A stretch of 64,000 nucleotides of DNA from Gibbula magus (Eukaryota > Mollusca > Gastropoda > Trochida > Trochidae): NCBI GenBank assembly GCA_936450465.1, contig OW388300.1, forward strand, positions 16,381,266-16,445,265, read 5' to 3'. Each line of letters begins with the position of its first letter. Within the stretch, counting starts at the first letter, position 1. Shown piece after piece: positions 33,782-46,924 of the stretch. Both the position numbers and the translations under genes were made by a program. The notes under the pieces are model-generated. The model worked only from the letters and a program-made list of their open reading frames with translations, searched no databases and had not been told where the DNA came from.

Positions 33782-33873
33782 CCTGAAATATGCAAACATG
33801 ACTGTGTCAATTTTGTTTGTCTTCAGCATCAATCTCTGTCTCCAGAACACACCTTCTTTATTCATGTCAGGAA

Positions 33874-35595
33874 AAGGAAAAACCATTTGAGAAACCTTCA
33901 CAATCTAGGTATCGACTTCTAGAGTCTTTCGATGACATATCATAACCCTTCACAATCTAGGAATCGACCCCTATAGACTGTAGATAAGACAGACAAAACA
34001 TTTGAGAACCCTTCACATTCTAGGAATCGACCCCTATAGACTGTAGATAAGACAGAACAACCACTTGAGAACCCTTCACAATCTAGGAATCGACTTCTAG
34101 AGTCTTTAGATGGCATACCATAACCCTTCACAATCTATGAAATGATCCCCAGAGTGTGTAAATACGATAGAAAAACCATTTGAGAAACCTTCACAATCTG
34201 GGAATCGACCCCTATAGACTGTAGATAAGACAGAACAACCACTTGAGAACCCTTCACAATCTAGGAATTGACTTCTAGAGTCTTTAGATGACATACCATA
34301 ACCCTTCACAATCTAGGAATTGATCCCTAGAGTCTGTAAATACGATAGAAAAAGCATTTGAGAACCCTTCACAATCTAGGAATCGATCCCTATAGACTGT
34401 AAATGCGATATAAAAACCTGTGAGAACCCTTCACAATCTAGGAATCGATCCCTATATATTTTGCATATGATAGAAAAACTATCTGAGAACCCTTCACAAT
34501 CTAAGAATCGACTTATTGAGTCTTTAGATGACCTATCATAACCCTTCACAATCTAGGAATCGATCCCTATAGTCTGTAAATATGACATAAAAACCATTTA
34601 AGAACCCTTCACAATCTAAGAATCGACTTCTTGAGTCTTTAGATGACATATCATAACCCTTCACAATCTAGGAATCGACCCCTATAGACTGTAAATACGA
34701 TATAAAAACCTTTGAGAACCCTTCACAATCTAGGAATCGATCCCTATAGACTGTGCATATGATAGAACAACTATCTGAGAACCCTTCACAATCTAAGAAT
34801 CGACTTCTTGAGTCTTTAGATGACATATCATAACCCTTTACAATCTAGGAATCGATCCCTATAGTCTGTAAATACGACATAAAAACCATTTCAGAACCCT
34901 TCACAATCTAAGAATCGACCCCTATAGACTGTAAATACGATATAAAAACCTTTGAGAACCCTTCACTATCAAGGAATCGATCCCTATAGACTGTGCATAT
35001 GATAGAAAAACTATCTGAGAACCCTTCACAATCTAAGAATCGACTTCTTGAGTCTTTAGATGACATATCATAACCCTTCACAATCTAGGAATCGATCCCT
35101 ATAGTCTGTAAATACGACATAAAACCATTTGAGAACCCTTCACAATCTAAGAATCGACTTCTTGAGTCTTTAGATGACATATCATAACCATTCACAATCT
35201 AGGAATCGACCCCTATAGACTGTAGATAAGACAGAACAACCACTTGAGAACCCTTCACAATCTAAGAATCGACCCCAACAGTCTGTAAATATGATAGAAA
35301 AACCATTTGAGAACCCTTCACAATCTAGGAATCGACCCCTATAGACTGTACATAAGACAGAAAAAACATTTGAGAACCCTTCACAATCGAGGAATCGACT
35401 TCTAGAGTCTTTAGATGACATATCATAACCCTTCACAATCTATGAATAGACCCCTATAGACTGTAGATAAGACAGAAAAAACATTTGAGAACCCTTCACA
35501 ATCTATGAATCGACCCCTATAGACTGTGGATATGATAGAAAAAACATCTGAGAACCCTTCACAATCTAGGAATCGACTTCTAAAGTCTTTAGATG
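33874..35595 (-). repeat. Right arm, inner part: inverted array of the same monomers
   Basis: Monomers read GAACCCTTCACAATCTAGGA, ATCGACCCCTATAGACTGTA, then AATACGATAGAAAAACCATTTGA. They are the reverse complement of the left-arm long monomer. Variants include CTTCTAGAGTCTTTAGATGA before CATATCATAACCC, which corresponds to the 52-bp left-arm type. The array is interrupted at 35596 by the hAT element. Confidence 0.93.
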
Positions 35596-36040
35596 GAGAC
35601 ATGCCAAGTTTCATTTGGTCCAACCAGGTAGATCTACCTAGTTTCAAGGTCCCAACTAGGTAGATTTCTGAATCGCACTCTCGATGAAATACCGATCAAC
35701 AAATATATACAATATTGGTACTTTAATATCATATTTACATCAGAAAATACTTGAAATTTGATAGAAACAAATTTAGAAATGATTTTTCTTACTACAGCAA
35801 ATGTTCAGCAGTTATAAATACCAAGACATTATATACATATGTACACATGATTTATCAATCACTATGAATGGACTCAGAACTGAAGCTGATTGATAACTTC
35901 TACTGTACTTCCAAGAAAGTACAAATATTTATGCAAATACAAATAGTCTTTGTCATTGCTCTGCAATTGATTTATCTACCACTATGAGTGGTCTCAGAAC
36001 TGAAGCTGATTGATAACTTCTATACATCAATGAAAAACAA

Positions 36041-39000
36041 CTATTCATGCAAAGTGTCAACATAGTCTTTGTTTTCTCCATTCAGCTCTCCTTTTGTTGT
36101 GCTACAAGCAAAGTTGGAGAGTGTGCAAGCTGACTTTGCTAGTCTCTTCATGTTTTTGTCAGGCTTTAAAGTGCAACAAGTTTCCTCACAGTTCATCTTT
36201 GCTTTCAGTAGGGCACATATAGTTGAGGGATTCAGTTGTGACCTATGCTCTGTATATATTTTCTTCACCATGCTGAAGGTTCTCTCTGAAGCTGCATTTG
36301 AATTTGGAATTGTCAGTAGGGCCTTGGCTAGAGTGCACAAGTTGGGGAACATCAATTTTCCTGTTGTTTGAACTTTTACATTTGCAAGATCATTCCATAT
36401 CTGCTCAGTTGAACCCTCAGGAATGTCAGTGTCTGGCAGCAGTTGGAACTCAGTCATCTCTACCTCAAGGTTGTCCTTTTGCTCAGGATCCAGAACCTGG
36501 GGGAATCTGTCCGCTAACTTGATTACTGCAGCAGCTGGAATGTCATGTCTTCGAGTTGGGTCCAGAAATTTGGATTCCTCCAGCATTGGATCATCAAAGG
36601 GAAACTTCTTGAGCATCTTGCTCACAACTTTGACGTAGAACACTCGGACACTCCTAGAAAAGAACATGAAAAAGATATTTAATCATGACATATTAAATCA
36701 TGATATTTAAGCTTGACTCATGATTGCCCCAGATAATAGATAATTATTTAATCATGACTTTAAATTAATCAATATTGCCCTTGTTATTCAGTGCTGATCA
36801 TTTTAATGTTCATTATTTTAAGGTGTATATACCTGAAGAATTTGTTCTGCACAGCTGGAGATATTTCCTGGTCTGCAATGAAGGCCCTTGCTTCCATTCC
36901 AACAGCAAGGTAGGTGTTGTCCAGTTAAAAGGTTGTCGTCAAGTAGGTACTCAGCACTGGTCAGTTCGTTGGCACTGGCGATGACCTTCATCTTTACAAA
37001 CTTTGCCATGAACTTCCGAAGGAGTTTCCTGAAGTCAGCTAGGATGAAGCCCATCTTTGAAGATTCAGCCTGTAAATAAAAGGTTAAAGTTTTATCTTTC
37101 AATCACTTGTTAACTTAAAATGATATAACAATGAATAAAACATTTTTTAAATGTGTTTATTTATAAAGTAAATTGGAATACAACCTACTTGAAACATTGT
37201 GTTGAATTCATTCAATGGCCTCAGAATGAACTTCAGGAAAAACATGATGAGCTTCATGAGAGGGTCTGCAAGGTGATGAGCCACTCTCTTGATTCTTCCT
37301 TCTTTCTCTACCTCATCATGTGACTGGAAGTACGCCAACAGCGACGGCCAATGACACAGCACCCGCTGGATGCATCTTTCCAGGCTCAGCCATCTTGTAG
37401 TCGAGTGACGTAGAATTTCAGTCTTTTCCACATCACAGAAATCCATATATTCTTTGTAGATCTCCTTCCTCTTTGAACTATAAAATAACAAAGATAATAA
37501 AATAACATTTCACATGTTTTGTTACAAATGTTTATATAACATTAATAAATTAATTTTCCTCAACGTGAAATAAAAATTCAGATTAACAAATTTAAATTTC
37601 CTTCATATGTGAAATATATAATAATTGATTATTGCATGAAGCAAGTTTATATCATTGTACCTGTGCTGAAAGTGGTAGAAAATGTCTACAAGCAAGTCGT
37701 CTGGAGAAAGGGGTAGTGATCTGACAGCGTCTGATGCACAGAGATTGGCCAGATGACTGATGCATCCATTGTTGTATGCAGCGGGTTGGGCCTCCTTGAT
37801 TCGACTCATCACAGAATTATTCTTGCCCATCATGACATTACAATTGTCACTTGTGAAGGACACAAGGTTGTCATAAGACAATCCTCTTGATCTGAAATAA
37901 ATAATTTGAGATTAAATGATAATACACCAGCATGTCATAATTTTGTATTGAAATGAGCATATAAACAGTCAAAAAGGTTGAGTTTTCTAAATTTATAAGA
38001 TACCACATGTCATCATTGATGTGACAAAATTCATTGATTTGTTTACAATTAAACATTTGAAAAGAAAGGTAATTTATTACAAACGAACCACTGATATAAA
38101 AACAAATTCAAAACCCGATCCTCACCTTAAGCTTTCTGTCATCCTGTCAAAGATTGAACTAGCAGTGGAGATGTTGCAAATGGGAACATCCACAAGGCGG
38201 GTTACAGCTCGTCCAAGTTTTGAATCAAATGTTCTTGACAAGATTACAAGCAGTTTCTCTCCTCCTCTGTCATTACTTTCATCTATTAAAATTGAGTATG
38301 GTTGACTTGTGCACTGAGTAGTTACTTCTTTATCCAAAGTAGGAGCAATTGCATCCTTTATCAGTCTTGTCGTCTTAGTTCTAGAACAACTAAACTTGGT
38401 GGCAAGATCTGGATCTTTTGCAGCTTGTGACATGAAATTCCTCACCAAAGTTGATAGATGATCCGCAGCAGCGAAGGCAATGTTATGCTCTGCAAAGAAG
38501 TAGGCAAACCGTAATTCCATTTCTGTAACTTTACTGTTTTCCTGAGTCGATGTGCCGAAGGTACCTAACCCCTTTGAAGAAAAAGCAGCTGCAACTGTCT
38601 TGAGATGTGAAGCAGTATTGGCATGTTCTTTGATGTCGTATGATCCACCTAAAATCGTAGATAAGATATTGGAGTCAATAACTGAATATTTGTGTAACTT
38701 GAGGATCAATGCACAAATTGGACAATTTGATTTTAATTTTCATAATAAAACATGATATTGCACATATTTTTCGACAACATATATTTTTTATCAAATTTTT
38801 ATTATCTGCAATTTCTCCAAATTTAATTAGTTACATAAATGAATATATAATTTCATTAGAAAATATTTATTATAATAATATTATTTTTTTTAAAACATAC
38901 CTGAGGCTATACTGAAGCTCTTGTTGCATGGTCGACAGTGTGCATGATTTCGTGAAAGAAGGCTTTTTTTCACCCATGGAAATGCAGTTTCAAATTCTTT

Positions 39001-39084
39001 TTTGAAGAAGTTTGAATACTTCGACTTTTTCTTCGACGACGTTTTCGTCGGAGAAGTGGGTCTTTTTTTACCCCTCGTAGCCAT
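36041..39084 (-). CDS. hAT transposase with BED finger, six exons, one frame-disrupting insertion
   Basis: The transposase would bind element ends and excise and reinsert them in the nucleus. Exons on the minus strand, all with GT..AG borders in matching phase: 39084-38901, 38648-38126, 37891-37661, 37477-37189, 37069-36833, 36653-36041. The N-terminus is basic (RGKKRPTSPTKTSSKKKSK). A BED finger spans the first junction (HCRPCNKSFSIAS|GGSYDIKEHANTASH). The catalytic core follows: SILIDESNDRGG (first Asp), SFTSDNCNVMMG (second Asp), the NGCISHLANL CxxH motif and the TTRWLSLE motif. The last exon has the dimerisation domain (SNAASERTFSMVKKIYTEHR). The predicted length of about 690 residues is normal for hAT. 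In exon 5 a 16-nt insertion at about 36916-36931, bounded by repeated GTTGTC on the plus strand, shifts the frame; without it DDN joins TYLAVGMEARAF cleanly. This copy is therefore probably recently inactivated. Confidence 0.85.
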
Positions 39085-40174
39085 GTCGATGTCAAAGTAT
39101 CCAATTGCATATTGTTCGTTTCTAATTTGGGCCTATATAACTGGACATAAGGTCATTCATACAAAAAAACAACTCAGATGTGTCTATTCTTGAGTTGACA
39201 TCTTCAGCTCACACAGTTACACGGTGAAAATATTGGTTCATCACGTCACTTGAGTGGCAAAAGGCGTTTTAAGATAGTAAAACAGGCAGGTTTTGATAAT
39301 ATTACACATATCAATAAGTTTTAAAATGTTGAATACGAGCGAAATTCAATGTCAATGTTATTTACGTGAGAATTTTTGTTCACCAGTCCGCCATTTTGTG
39401 TAAACAAACAATCGATAATAATGCACATGCACCATTACAATAATATTTCGTGAAACATATGCTGCAAGTTAATTGAAAAAATTACGTTGATTATATTGAT
39501 AACGTTTTATGTATTATTATAATATAAAAAAACGAAAATTAGTTTTTAAACGACTGTACGTCTTAGTTTGATAAATTTGGTTTTATCGTTTTGTATGGTT
39601 TTGTTTTTGCGACTTTCGGTGAGAAATAGTTTTCAATATTTATATGTTAAAAGGAATACGTCGTGACATTTAATTGAAATTTTAAACTAAGACTTGTCAT
39701 TTGATTTGTTTAGCATTTAATTCTTTGAAGTATTTATTAAGGAACTTGCTATTCCTTTGTTAACGACATTGTAAGACTGTTTTTTGGCATATTCAGCAAG
39801 TCGTGACTACTCGATATTATTGACAATACGTTTCCTTTGGAATGACAACTTTTTTTTATGTTAAATTAATAAATATGAAATTAAAATATTATTATTTATG
39901 CAGGTGATATAATAAGCAGTTGATTTTAATAATAACTTGCAAAGAATTACTTAAAACTGGGTACGGCGATTTTAACAATTATTATCGATTAGTAGTTTTC
40001 TTATGACCCTCGCGTCGCGGTTGACTCGTTTGGATTTTTAAGTTTTCTACCGTGGTAATTCATGGATTGATGTTATAAAAAAAAAAAATCCCAATATTAT
40101 AAAAAACCAGTAAAAAATATGACGAACTCGGTAGCCCGGTAGATAGGCCTTGAAACCGGTAGACTTGGCAAGTC
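39085..40174 (-). other. hAT 5' non-coding region
   Basis: This is very AT-rich DNA between the transposase start codon and the element terminus, with no other gene. It presumably contains the promoter, but no element can be assigned by eye. GGTAGCCCGGTAGATAGGCC and GAAACCGGTAGACTTGGC near the end form subterminal GGTAGA repeats. GGTAGATCTACC at the other end (35625-35640) carries the same hexamer, so these may be transposase binding sites. Confidence 0.5.
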
Positions 40175-40182
40175 TGTAGATG

Positions 40183-43100
40183 ACATATCATAACCCTTCA
40201 CAATCTAGGAATTGATCCCTATAGACTGTAGATAAGACAGAAAAAAACATTTCAGAACCCTTCACAATCTAGGAATCGACCCCTATAGACTGCAAATACG
40301 ATAGAAAAACATGTGAGAACCCTTCACAATCTAGGAATCGACCACTATAGACTGTAAACATGATAGAAAAACCATTTGAGAATCCTTCACAATCTAGGAA
40401 TCGACCCCTATAGACTGTAAACATGATAGAAAAACCATTTGAGAACCCTTCACAATCTAAGAATCAACCCCAACAGTCTGTAGATATGATAGAAAAACCA
40501 TTTGAGAACCCTTCACAATCTAGGAATCGACCCCTATAGACTGTAAATATGATAGAAAAACCATTTGAGAACCCTTCACAATCTAGGAATCGACCCCTAT
40601 AGACTGTATATGATAGAAAAACCATTTGAGAACCCTTCACAATCTAAGAATCAACCCCAACAGTCTGTAAATATGATAGAAAAACCATTTGAGAACCCTT
40701 CACAATCTAGGAATCGACCCCTATAGACTGTAGATAAGACAGAAAAACTATCTGAGAACACTTCACAATCTAGGAATCGACTTCTAAAGTCTTTAGATGA
40801 CATATCATAACCCTTCACAATCTAGGAATTGATCCCTATAGACTGTAGATCAGACAGAAAAAACATTTGAGAACCCTTCACAATCGAGGAATCGACTTCT
40901 AGAGTCTTTAGATGACATATCATAACCCTTCACAATCTATCCCTATAGACTGTAGATAAGACAGAAACAACATTTGAGAACCCTTCACAATCTATAATTC
41001 GACCCCTATAGACTGTGGATATGATAGAAAAAACATCTGAGAACCCTTCACAATCTAGGAATCGACTTCTAAAGTCTTTAGATGACATATCATAACCCTT
41101 CACAATCTAGGAATTGATCCCTTTTGACTGTAGATAAGACAGAAAAAAACATTTCAGAACCCTTCACAATCTAGGAATCGACCCCTATAGACTGCAGATA
41201 CGATAGAAAAACATTTGAGAACCCATCACAATCTAGGAATCGACCCCTATAGACTGTATACATGATAGAAAAACCATTTGAGAATCCTTCACAATCTAGG
41301 AATCAACCCCTATCGACTGTAAATATAATAGAAAAACCATTTGAGAACCCTTCACAATCTAAGAATCAACCCCAACAGTCTGTAGATATGATAGAAAAAC
41401 ATTTGAGAACCCTTCACAATCTAGGAATCGACCCCTATAGACTGTAAATATGATAGAAAAACCATTTGAGAACCCTTCACAATCTAAGAATCAACCCCAA
41501 CAGTATGTTAATATGATAGAAAAACCATTTGAGAACCCTTCACAATCTAGGAATCGACCCATATAGACTGTAAATATGATAGAAAAACCATTTGAGAACC
41601 CTTCACAATCTAAGAATCAACCCCAACAGTCTGTAGATATGATAGAAAAACCATTTTAGAACCCTTCACAATCTAGGAATCGACCCCTATAGATTGTAGA
41701 TAAGACAGAAAAACTATCTGAGAACACTTCACAATCTAGGAATCGACTTCTAAAGTCTTTAGATGACATAGCATAACCCTTCACAATCTATGAATTGATC
41801 CCTATAGACTGTAGATAAGACATAAAAAAACATTTGAGAACCCTTCACAATCTAGGAATCGACCCCTATAGACTGCAAATACGATAGAAAAACATTTGAG
41901 AACCCTTCACAATCTAGGAATCGACACCTACAGACTGTAAATATGATAGAAAAAACATTTGAGAACCCTTCACAATCTAAGAATCGACCCCAACAGTCTG
42001 TAGATATGATAGACAAACCATTTGAGAACCCTTCACAATCTAGGAATCGACCCCTATAGACTGTAAATATGATAGAAAAACCATTTGAGAACCCTTCACA
42101 ATCTAGGAATCGACCCCTATAGACTGTAAATATGATAGAAAAACCATTTGAGAACCCTTCACAATCTAAGAATCAACCCTAACAGTCTGTAAATATGATA
42201 GAAAAACCATTTGAGAACCCTTCACAATCTAGGAATTGACCCCTATAGACTGTAGATAAGACAGAAAAACTATCTGAGAACACTTCATAATCTAGGAATC
42301 GACTTCTAAAGTCTTTAGATGACATATCATAACTCTTCACAATCTAGGAATTGATCCCTATAGACTGTAGATAAGACAGAAAAAAACATTTGAGAACCCT
42401 TCACAATCTAGGAATCGACCCCTATAGACTGCAAATACGATAGAAAAACATTTGAGAACCCCTCACAATCTAGGAATCGATCCCTATAGCCTGTAAATAT
42501 GATAGAAAAACCATTTGAGAACCCTTCACAATCTAGGAATCGACCCCTATAGACTGTAAATATGATAGAAAAACCATTTGGTAACCCTTCACAATCTAAG
42601 AATCAACCCAAACAGTCTGTAAATATGATAGAAAAACCATTTGAGAACCCTTCACAATCTAAGAATCAACCCCAACAGTCTGTTGATATGATAGAAAAAC
42701 CATTTGAGAACCCTTCACAATCTAAGAATCAACCCCAACAGTTTGTTAATATGATAGAAAAACCATTTGAGAACCCTTCACAATCTAAGAATCAACCCTA
42801 ACAGTCTGTAGATATGATAGAAAAACCATTTGAGAACACTTCACAATCTAGGAATCGACCCCTATAGACTGTAAATATGATAGAAAAACCATTTGAGAAC
42901 CCTTCACAATCTAAGAATCAACCCCAACAGTCTGTAGATATGATAGAAAAACCATTTGAGAACCCTTCACAATCTAAGAATCAACCCCAACAGTCTGTAA
43001 ATATGATAGAAAAACCATTTGAGAACCCTTCACAATCTAAGAATCAACCCCAACAGTCTGTAGATATGATAGAAAAACCATTTGAGAACCCTTCACAATC

Positions 43101-46100
43101 TAAGAATCAACCCCAACAGTCTGTTAATATGATAGAAAAACCATTTGAGAACCCTTCACAATCTAAGAATCAACCCTAACAGTCTGTAGATATGATAGAA
43201 AAACCATTTGAGAACCCTTCACAATCTAGGAATCGACCCCTATAGACTGTAAATATGATAGAAAAACCATTTGAGAACCCTTCACAATCTAAGAATCAAC
43301 CCCAACAGTCTGTTAATATGATAGAAAAACCATTTGAGAACCCTTCACAATCTAAGAATCAACCCTAACAGTCTGTAGATATGATAGAAAAACCATTTGA
43401 GAACACTTCACAATCTAGGAATCGACCACTATAGACTGTAAATATGATAGAAAAACCATTTGAAAACCCTTCACAATCTAGGAATTGACCCCTATAGACT
43501 GTAGATAAGACAGAAAAACTATATGAGAACACTTCATAATCTAGGAATCGACTTCTAAAGTCTTTAGATGACATATCATAACTCTTCACCATCTAGGAAT
43601 TGATCCCTATAGACTGTAGATAAGACAGAAAAAAACATTTGAGAACCCTTCACAATCTAGGAATCGACCCCTATATACTGCAAATACGATAGAAAAACAT
43701 TTGAGAACCCCTCACAATCTAGGAATTGATCCCTATAGACTGTAAATATGATAGAAAAAACATTTGAGAACCCTTCACAATCTAGGAATCGACCCCTATA
43801 GACTGTAAATATGATAGAAAAACCATTTGAGAACCCTTCACAATCTAAGAATCAACCCCAACAGTCTGTAAATATGATAGAAAAACCATTTGAGAACCCT
43901 TCACAATCTAAGAATCAACCCCAACAGTCTGTAGATATGATAGAAAAACCATTTGAGAACCCTTCACAATCTAAGAATCAACCCCAACAGTCTGTTAATA
44001 TGATAGAAAAACCATTTGAGAACCCTTCACAATCTAAGAATCAACCCTAACAGTCTGTAGATATGATAGAAAAACCATTTGAGAACACTTCACAATCTAG
44101 GAATCGACCCCTATAGACTGTAAATATGATAGAAAAACCATTTGAGAACCATTCACAATCTAAGAATCAACCCCAACAGTCTGTAGATATGATAGAAAAA
44201 CCATTTGAGAACCCTTCACAATCTAGGAATCGACCCCTATAGACTGTAAATATGATATAAAAACAATTTGAGAACCCTTCACAATCTAGGAATCGACCCC
44301 TATAGACTGTAAATATGATAGAAAAACCATTTGAGAACCCTTCACAATCTAGGAATCGACCCCTATAGACTGTAAATATGATAGAAAATCCATTTGAGAA
44401 CCCTTCACAATCTAAGAATCAACCCCAACAGTCTGTTAATATGATAGAAAAACCATTTGAGAACCCTTCACAATCTAGGAATCGACCCCTTTAGACTGTA
44501 AATATGATAGAAAAACCATTTGAGAACCCTTCACAATCTAGGAATCGACCCCTATAGACTGTAAATATGATAGAAAAACCATTTGAGAACCCTTCACAAT
44601 CTAGGAATCGACCCCTATAGAATGTAAATATGATAGAAAAAACATTTGAGAACCCTTCACAATCTAAGAATCAACCCCAACAGTCTGTTAATATGATAGA
44701 AAAACCATTTGAGAACCCTTCACAATCTAAGAATCAACCCTAACAGTCTGTAGATATGATAGAACAACCATTTGAGAACACTTCACAATCTAGGAATCGA
44801 CCCCTATAGACTGTAAATATGATAGAAAAACCATTTGAGAACCCTTCACAATCTAAGAATCAACCCCAACAGTCTGTAGATATGATAGAAAAACCATTTG
44901 AGAACCCTTCACAATCTAGGAATCGACCCCTATAGACTGTAAATATGATATAAAAACAATTTGAGAACCCTTCACAATCTAGGAATCGACCCCTATAGAC
45001 TGTAAATATGATAGAAAAACCATTTGAGAACCCTTCACAATCTAGGAATCGACCCCTATAGACTGTAAATATGATAGAAAAACCATTTGAGAACCCTTCA
45101 CAATCTAAGAATCAACCCCAACAGTCTGTTAATATGATAGAAAAAACCATTTGAGAACCCTTCACAATCTAGGAATCGACCCCTATAGACTGTAAATATG
45201 ATAGAAAAACCATTTGAGAACCCTTCACAATCTAGGAATCGACCCCTATAGACTGTAAATATGATAGAAAAACCATTTGAGAACCCTTCTTAATCTAAGA
45301 ATCAACCCCAACAGTCTGTTAATATGATAGAAAAACCATTTGAGAACCCTTCACAATCTAAGAATCAACCCTAACAGTCTGTAGATATGATAGAAAAACC
45401 ATTTGAGAACACTTCACAATCTAGGAATCGACCCCTATAGACTGTAGATATGATAGAAAAACCATTTGAGAACCCTTCACAATCTAGGAATCGACCCTTA
45501 TAGACTGTAAATATGATAGAAAAACAATTTGAGAACCCTTCACAATCTAGGAATCGACCCCTATAGACTGTAAATATGATAGAAAAACCATTTGAGAACC
45601 CTTCACAATCTAAGAATCAACCCCAACAGTCTGTAGATATGATAGAAAAACCATTTGAGAACCCTTCACAAACTAGGAATCGACCCCTTTAGACTGTAGA
45701 TAAGACAGAAAAACTATCTGAGAACACTTCTCAATCTAGGAATCGACTTCTAAAGTTTTTAGATGACATATCATAACCCATCACAATCTAGGAATTGATC
45801 CCTATAGACTGTAGATAAGACAGAAAAAACATTTGAGAACCCTTCACAATCGAGGAATCGACTTCTAGAGTCTTTAGATGACATATCATAACCCTTCACA
45901 ATCTAGGAATCGACCCCTATAGACTGTAAATATGATAGAAAAAACATTTGAGAACCCTTCACAATCTAAGAATCAACCCCAACAGTCTGTAAATATGATA
46001 GAAAAACCATTTGAGAACCCTTCACAATCTAAGAATCAACCCCAACAGTCTGTAGATAAGACATAACAACCATTTGAGAACCCTTCACAATCTAGGAATC

Positions 46101-46870
46101 GACCCATATAGACCGTAGATAAGACAGAAAAAAACATTTGAGAACCCTTCACAATCTACGAATCGACCCTATAGACGGTAGATATGATAGAAAATACATT
46201 TGAGAACCCTTCACAATCTAGGAATCGATCCCTTTAGACTGTGGATATGAAAGAAAAACTATCTGATAACCCTTCACAATCTAGGAATTGACTTCTAGAG
46301 TCTTTAGATGACATACCATAACCCTTCACAATCTAGGAAATGATCCCTAGAGTGTTTAAATACGATAGAAAAACCATTTGAGAAACCTTCACAATCTGGG
46401 AATCGACCCCTATAGACTGTATATAAGACAGAACAACCACTTGAGAACCCTTCACAATCTAGGAATTGACTTCTAGAGTCTTTAGATGACATACCATAAC
46501 CCTTCACAATCTAGGAATTGATGCGTAGAGTCTGTAAATACGATAAAAAACCATTTGAGAACCCTTCACAATCTAGGAATCGATCCCTATAGACTGTAAA
46601 TACGATATAAAAACCTTTGAGAACCCTTCACAATCTAGGAATCGACCCCTATAGACTGTGGATATGATAGAAAAACTATCTGCGAACCCTTCACAATCTA
46701 GGAATCGACTTCTAGAGTCTTTAGATGACATATCAAAACCATTCACAATCTAGGAATCGATCCCTAGAGAAAACGAAATAAAACAATTCACAATCTAAGA
46801 ATTGGCCCCTTTAATCGGTAGAAGAGACAGAAATAACATTTGAATGCCTATCACAATTTACGTATTAATT
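40183..46870 (-). repeat. Right arm, outer part: inverted array, mostly 63-bp monomers
   Basis: About 105 monomers of 63 bp (GATAGAAAAACCATTTGAGA, ACCCTTCACAATCTAGGAAT, CGACCCCTATAGACTGTAAATAT). A variant with AAGAATCAACCCCAACAGTC dominates 42.5-44.1 kb and keeps the plus strand open for up to 100 codons (42877-43179), as a 21-residue repeat MIEKPFENPSQSKNQPQQSV. Blocks of several monomers recur nearly unchanged, so this arm is more homogeneous than the left. Monomers decay after about 46760. Confidence 0.95.
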
Positions 46871-46924
46871 CCATTTATATTATGGTAGACAGGAAATGAC
46901 AATTACAACATGTAACTGCTTGGA

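Larger units (their letters stand above)
32401..33870 (+). other. Unique centre (loop) between the inverted arms
   Basis: About 1.47 kb free of the array repeats. It holds exon-like segments ending with a poly(A) signal, described separately, on the plus strand. The remainder has no recognisable gene. A small internal repeat, GAGGCCATTTT, occurs at about 32974 and 32991. Confidence 0.75.
35596..40174 (-). mobile_element. hAT transposon inserted in the right arm
   Basis: The 4.58-kb element interrupts the array. The left edge reads TTTAGATG then GAGACATGCCAAGTTT; the right edge reads CTTGGCAAGTC then TGTAGATG. That gives inverted termini around ATGCCAAGT / TTGCCAAGT and an imperfect 8-bp target duplication (TTTAGATG 35588-35595, TGTAGATG 40175-40182, one mismatch). 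An 8-bp duplication is the hAT signature. A six-exon transposase on the minus strand fills the middle. The array resumes at 40183 in the same orientation, so the element inserted after array formation. Confidence 0.85.

Noticed and set aside
36069..36371. 100-codon plus-strand frame opposite the last hAT exon
   Set aside because: It is the antisense shadow of the transposase dimerisation domain.
42877..43179. 100-codon open frame of perfect 21-residue repeats as a protein gene
   Set aside because: It follows from a 63-bp period with a stop-free variant. Neighbouring monomers carry stops and there is no start context, signal or non-repeat part.
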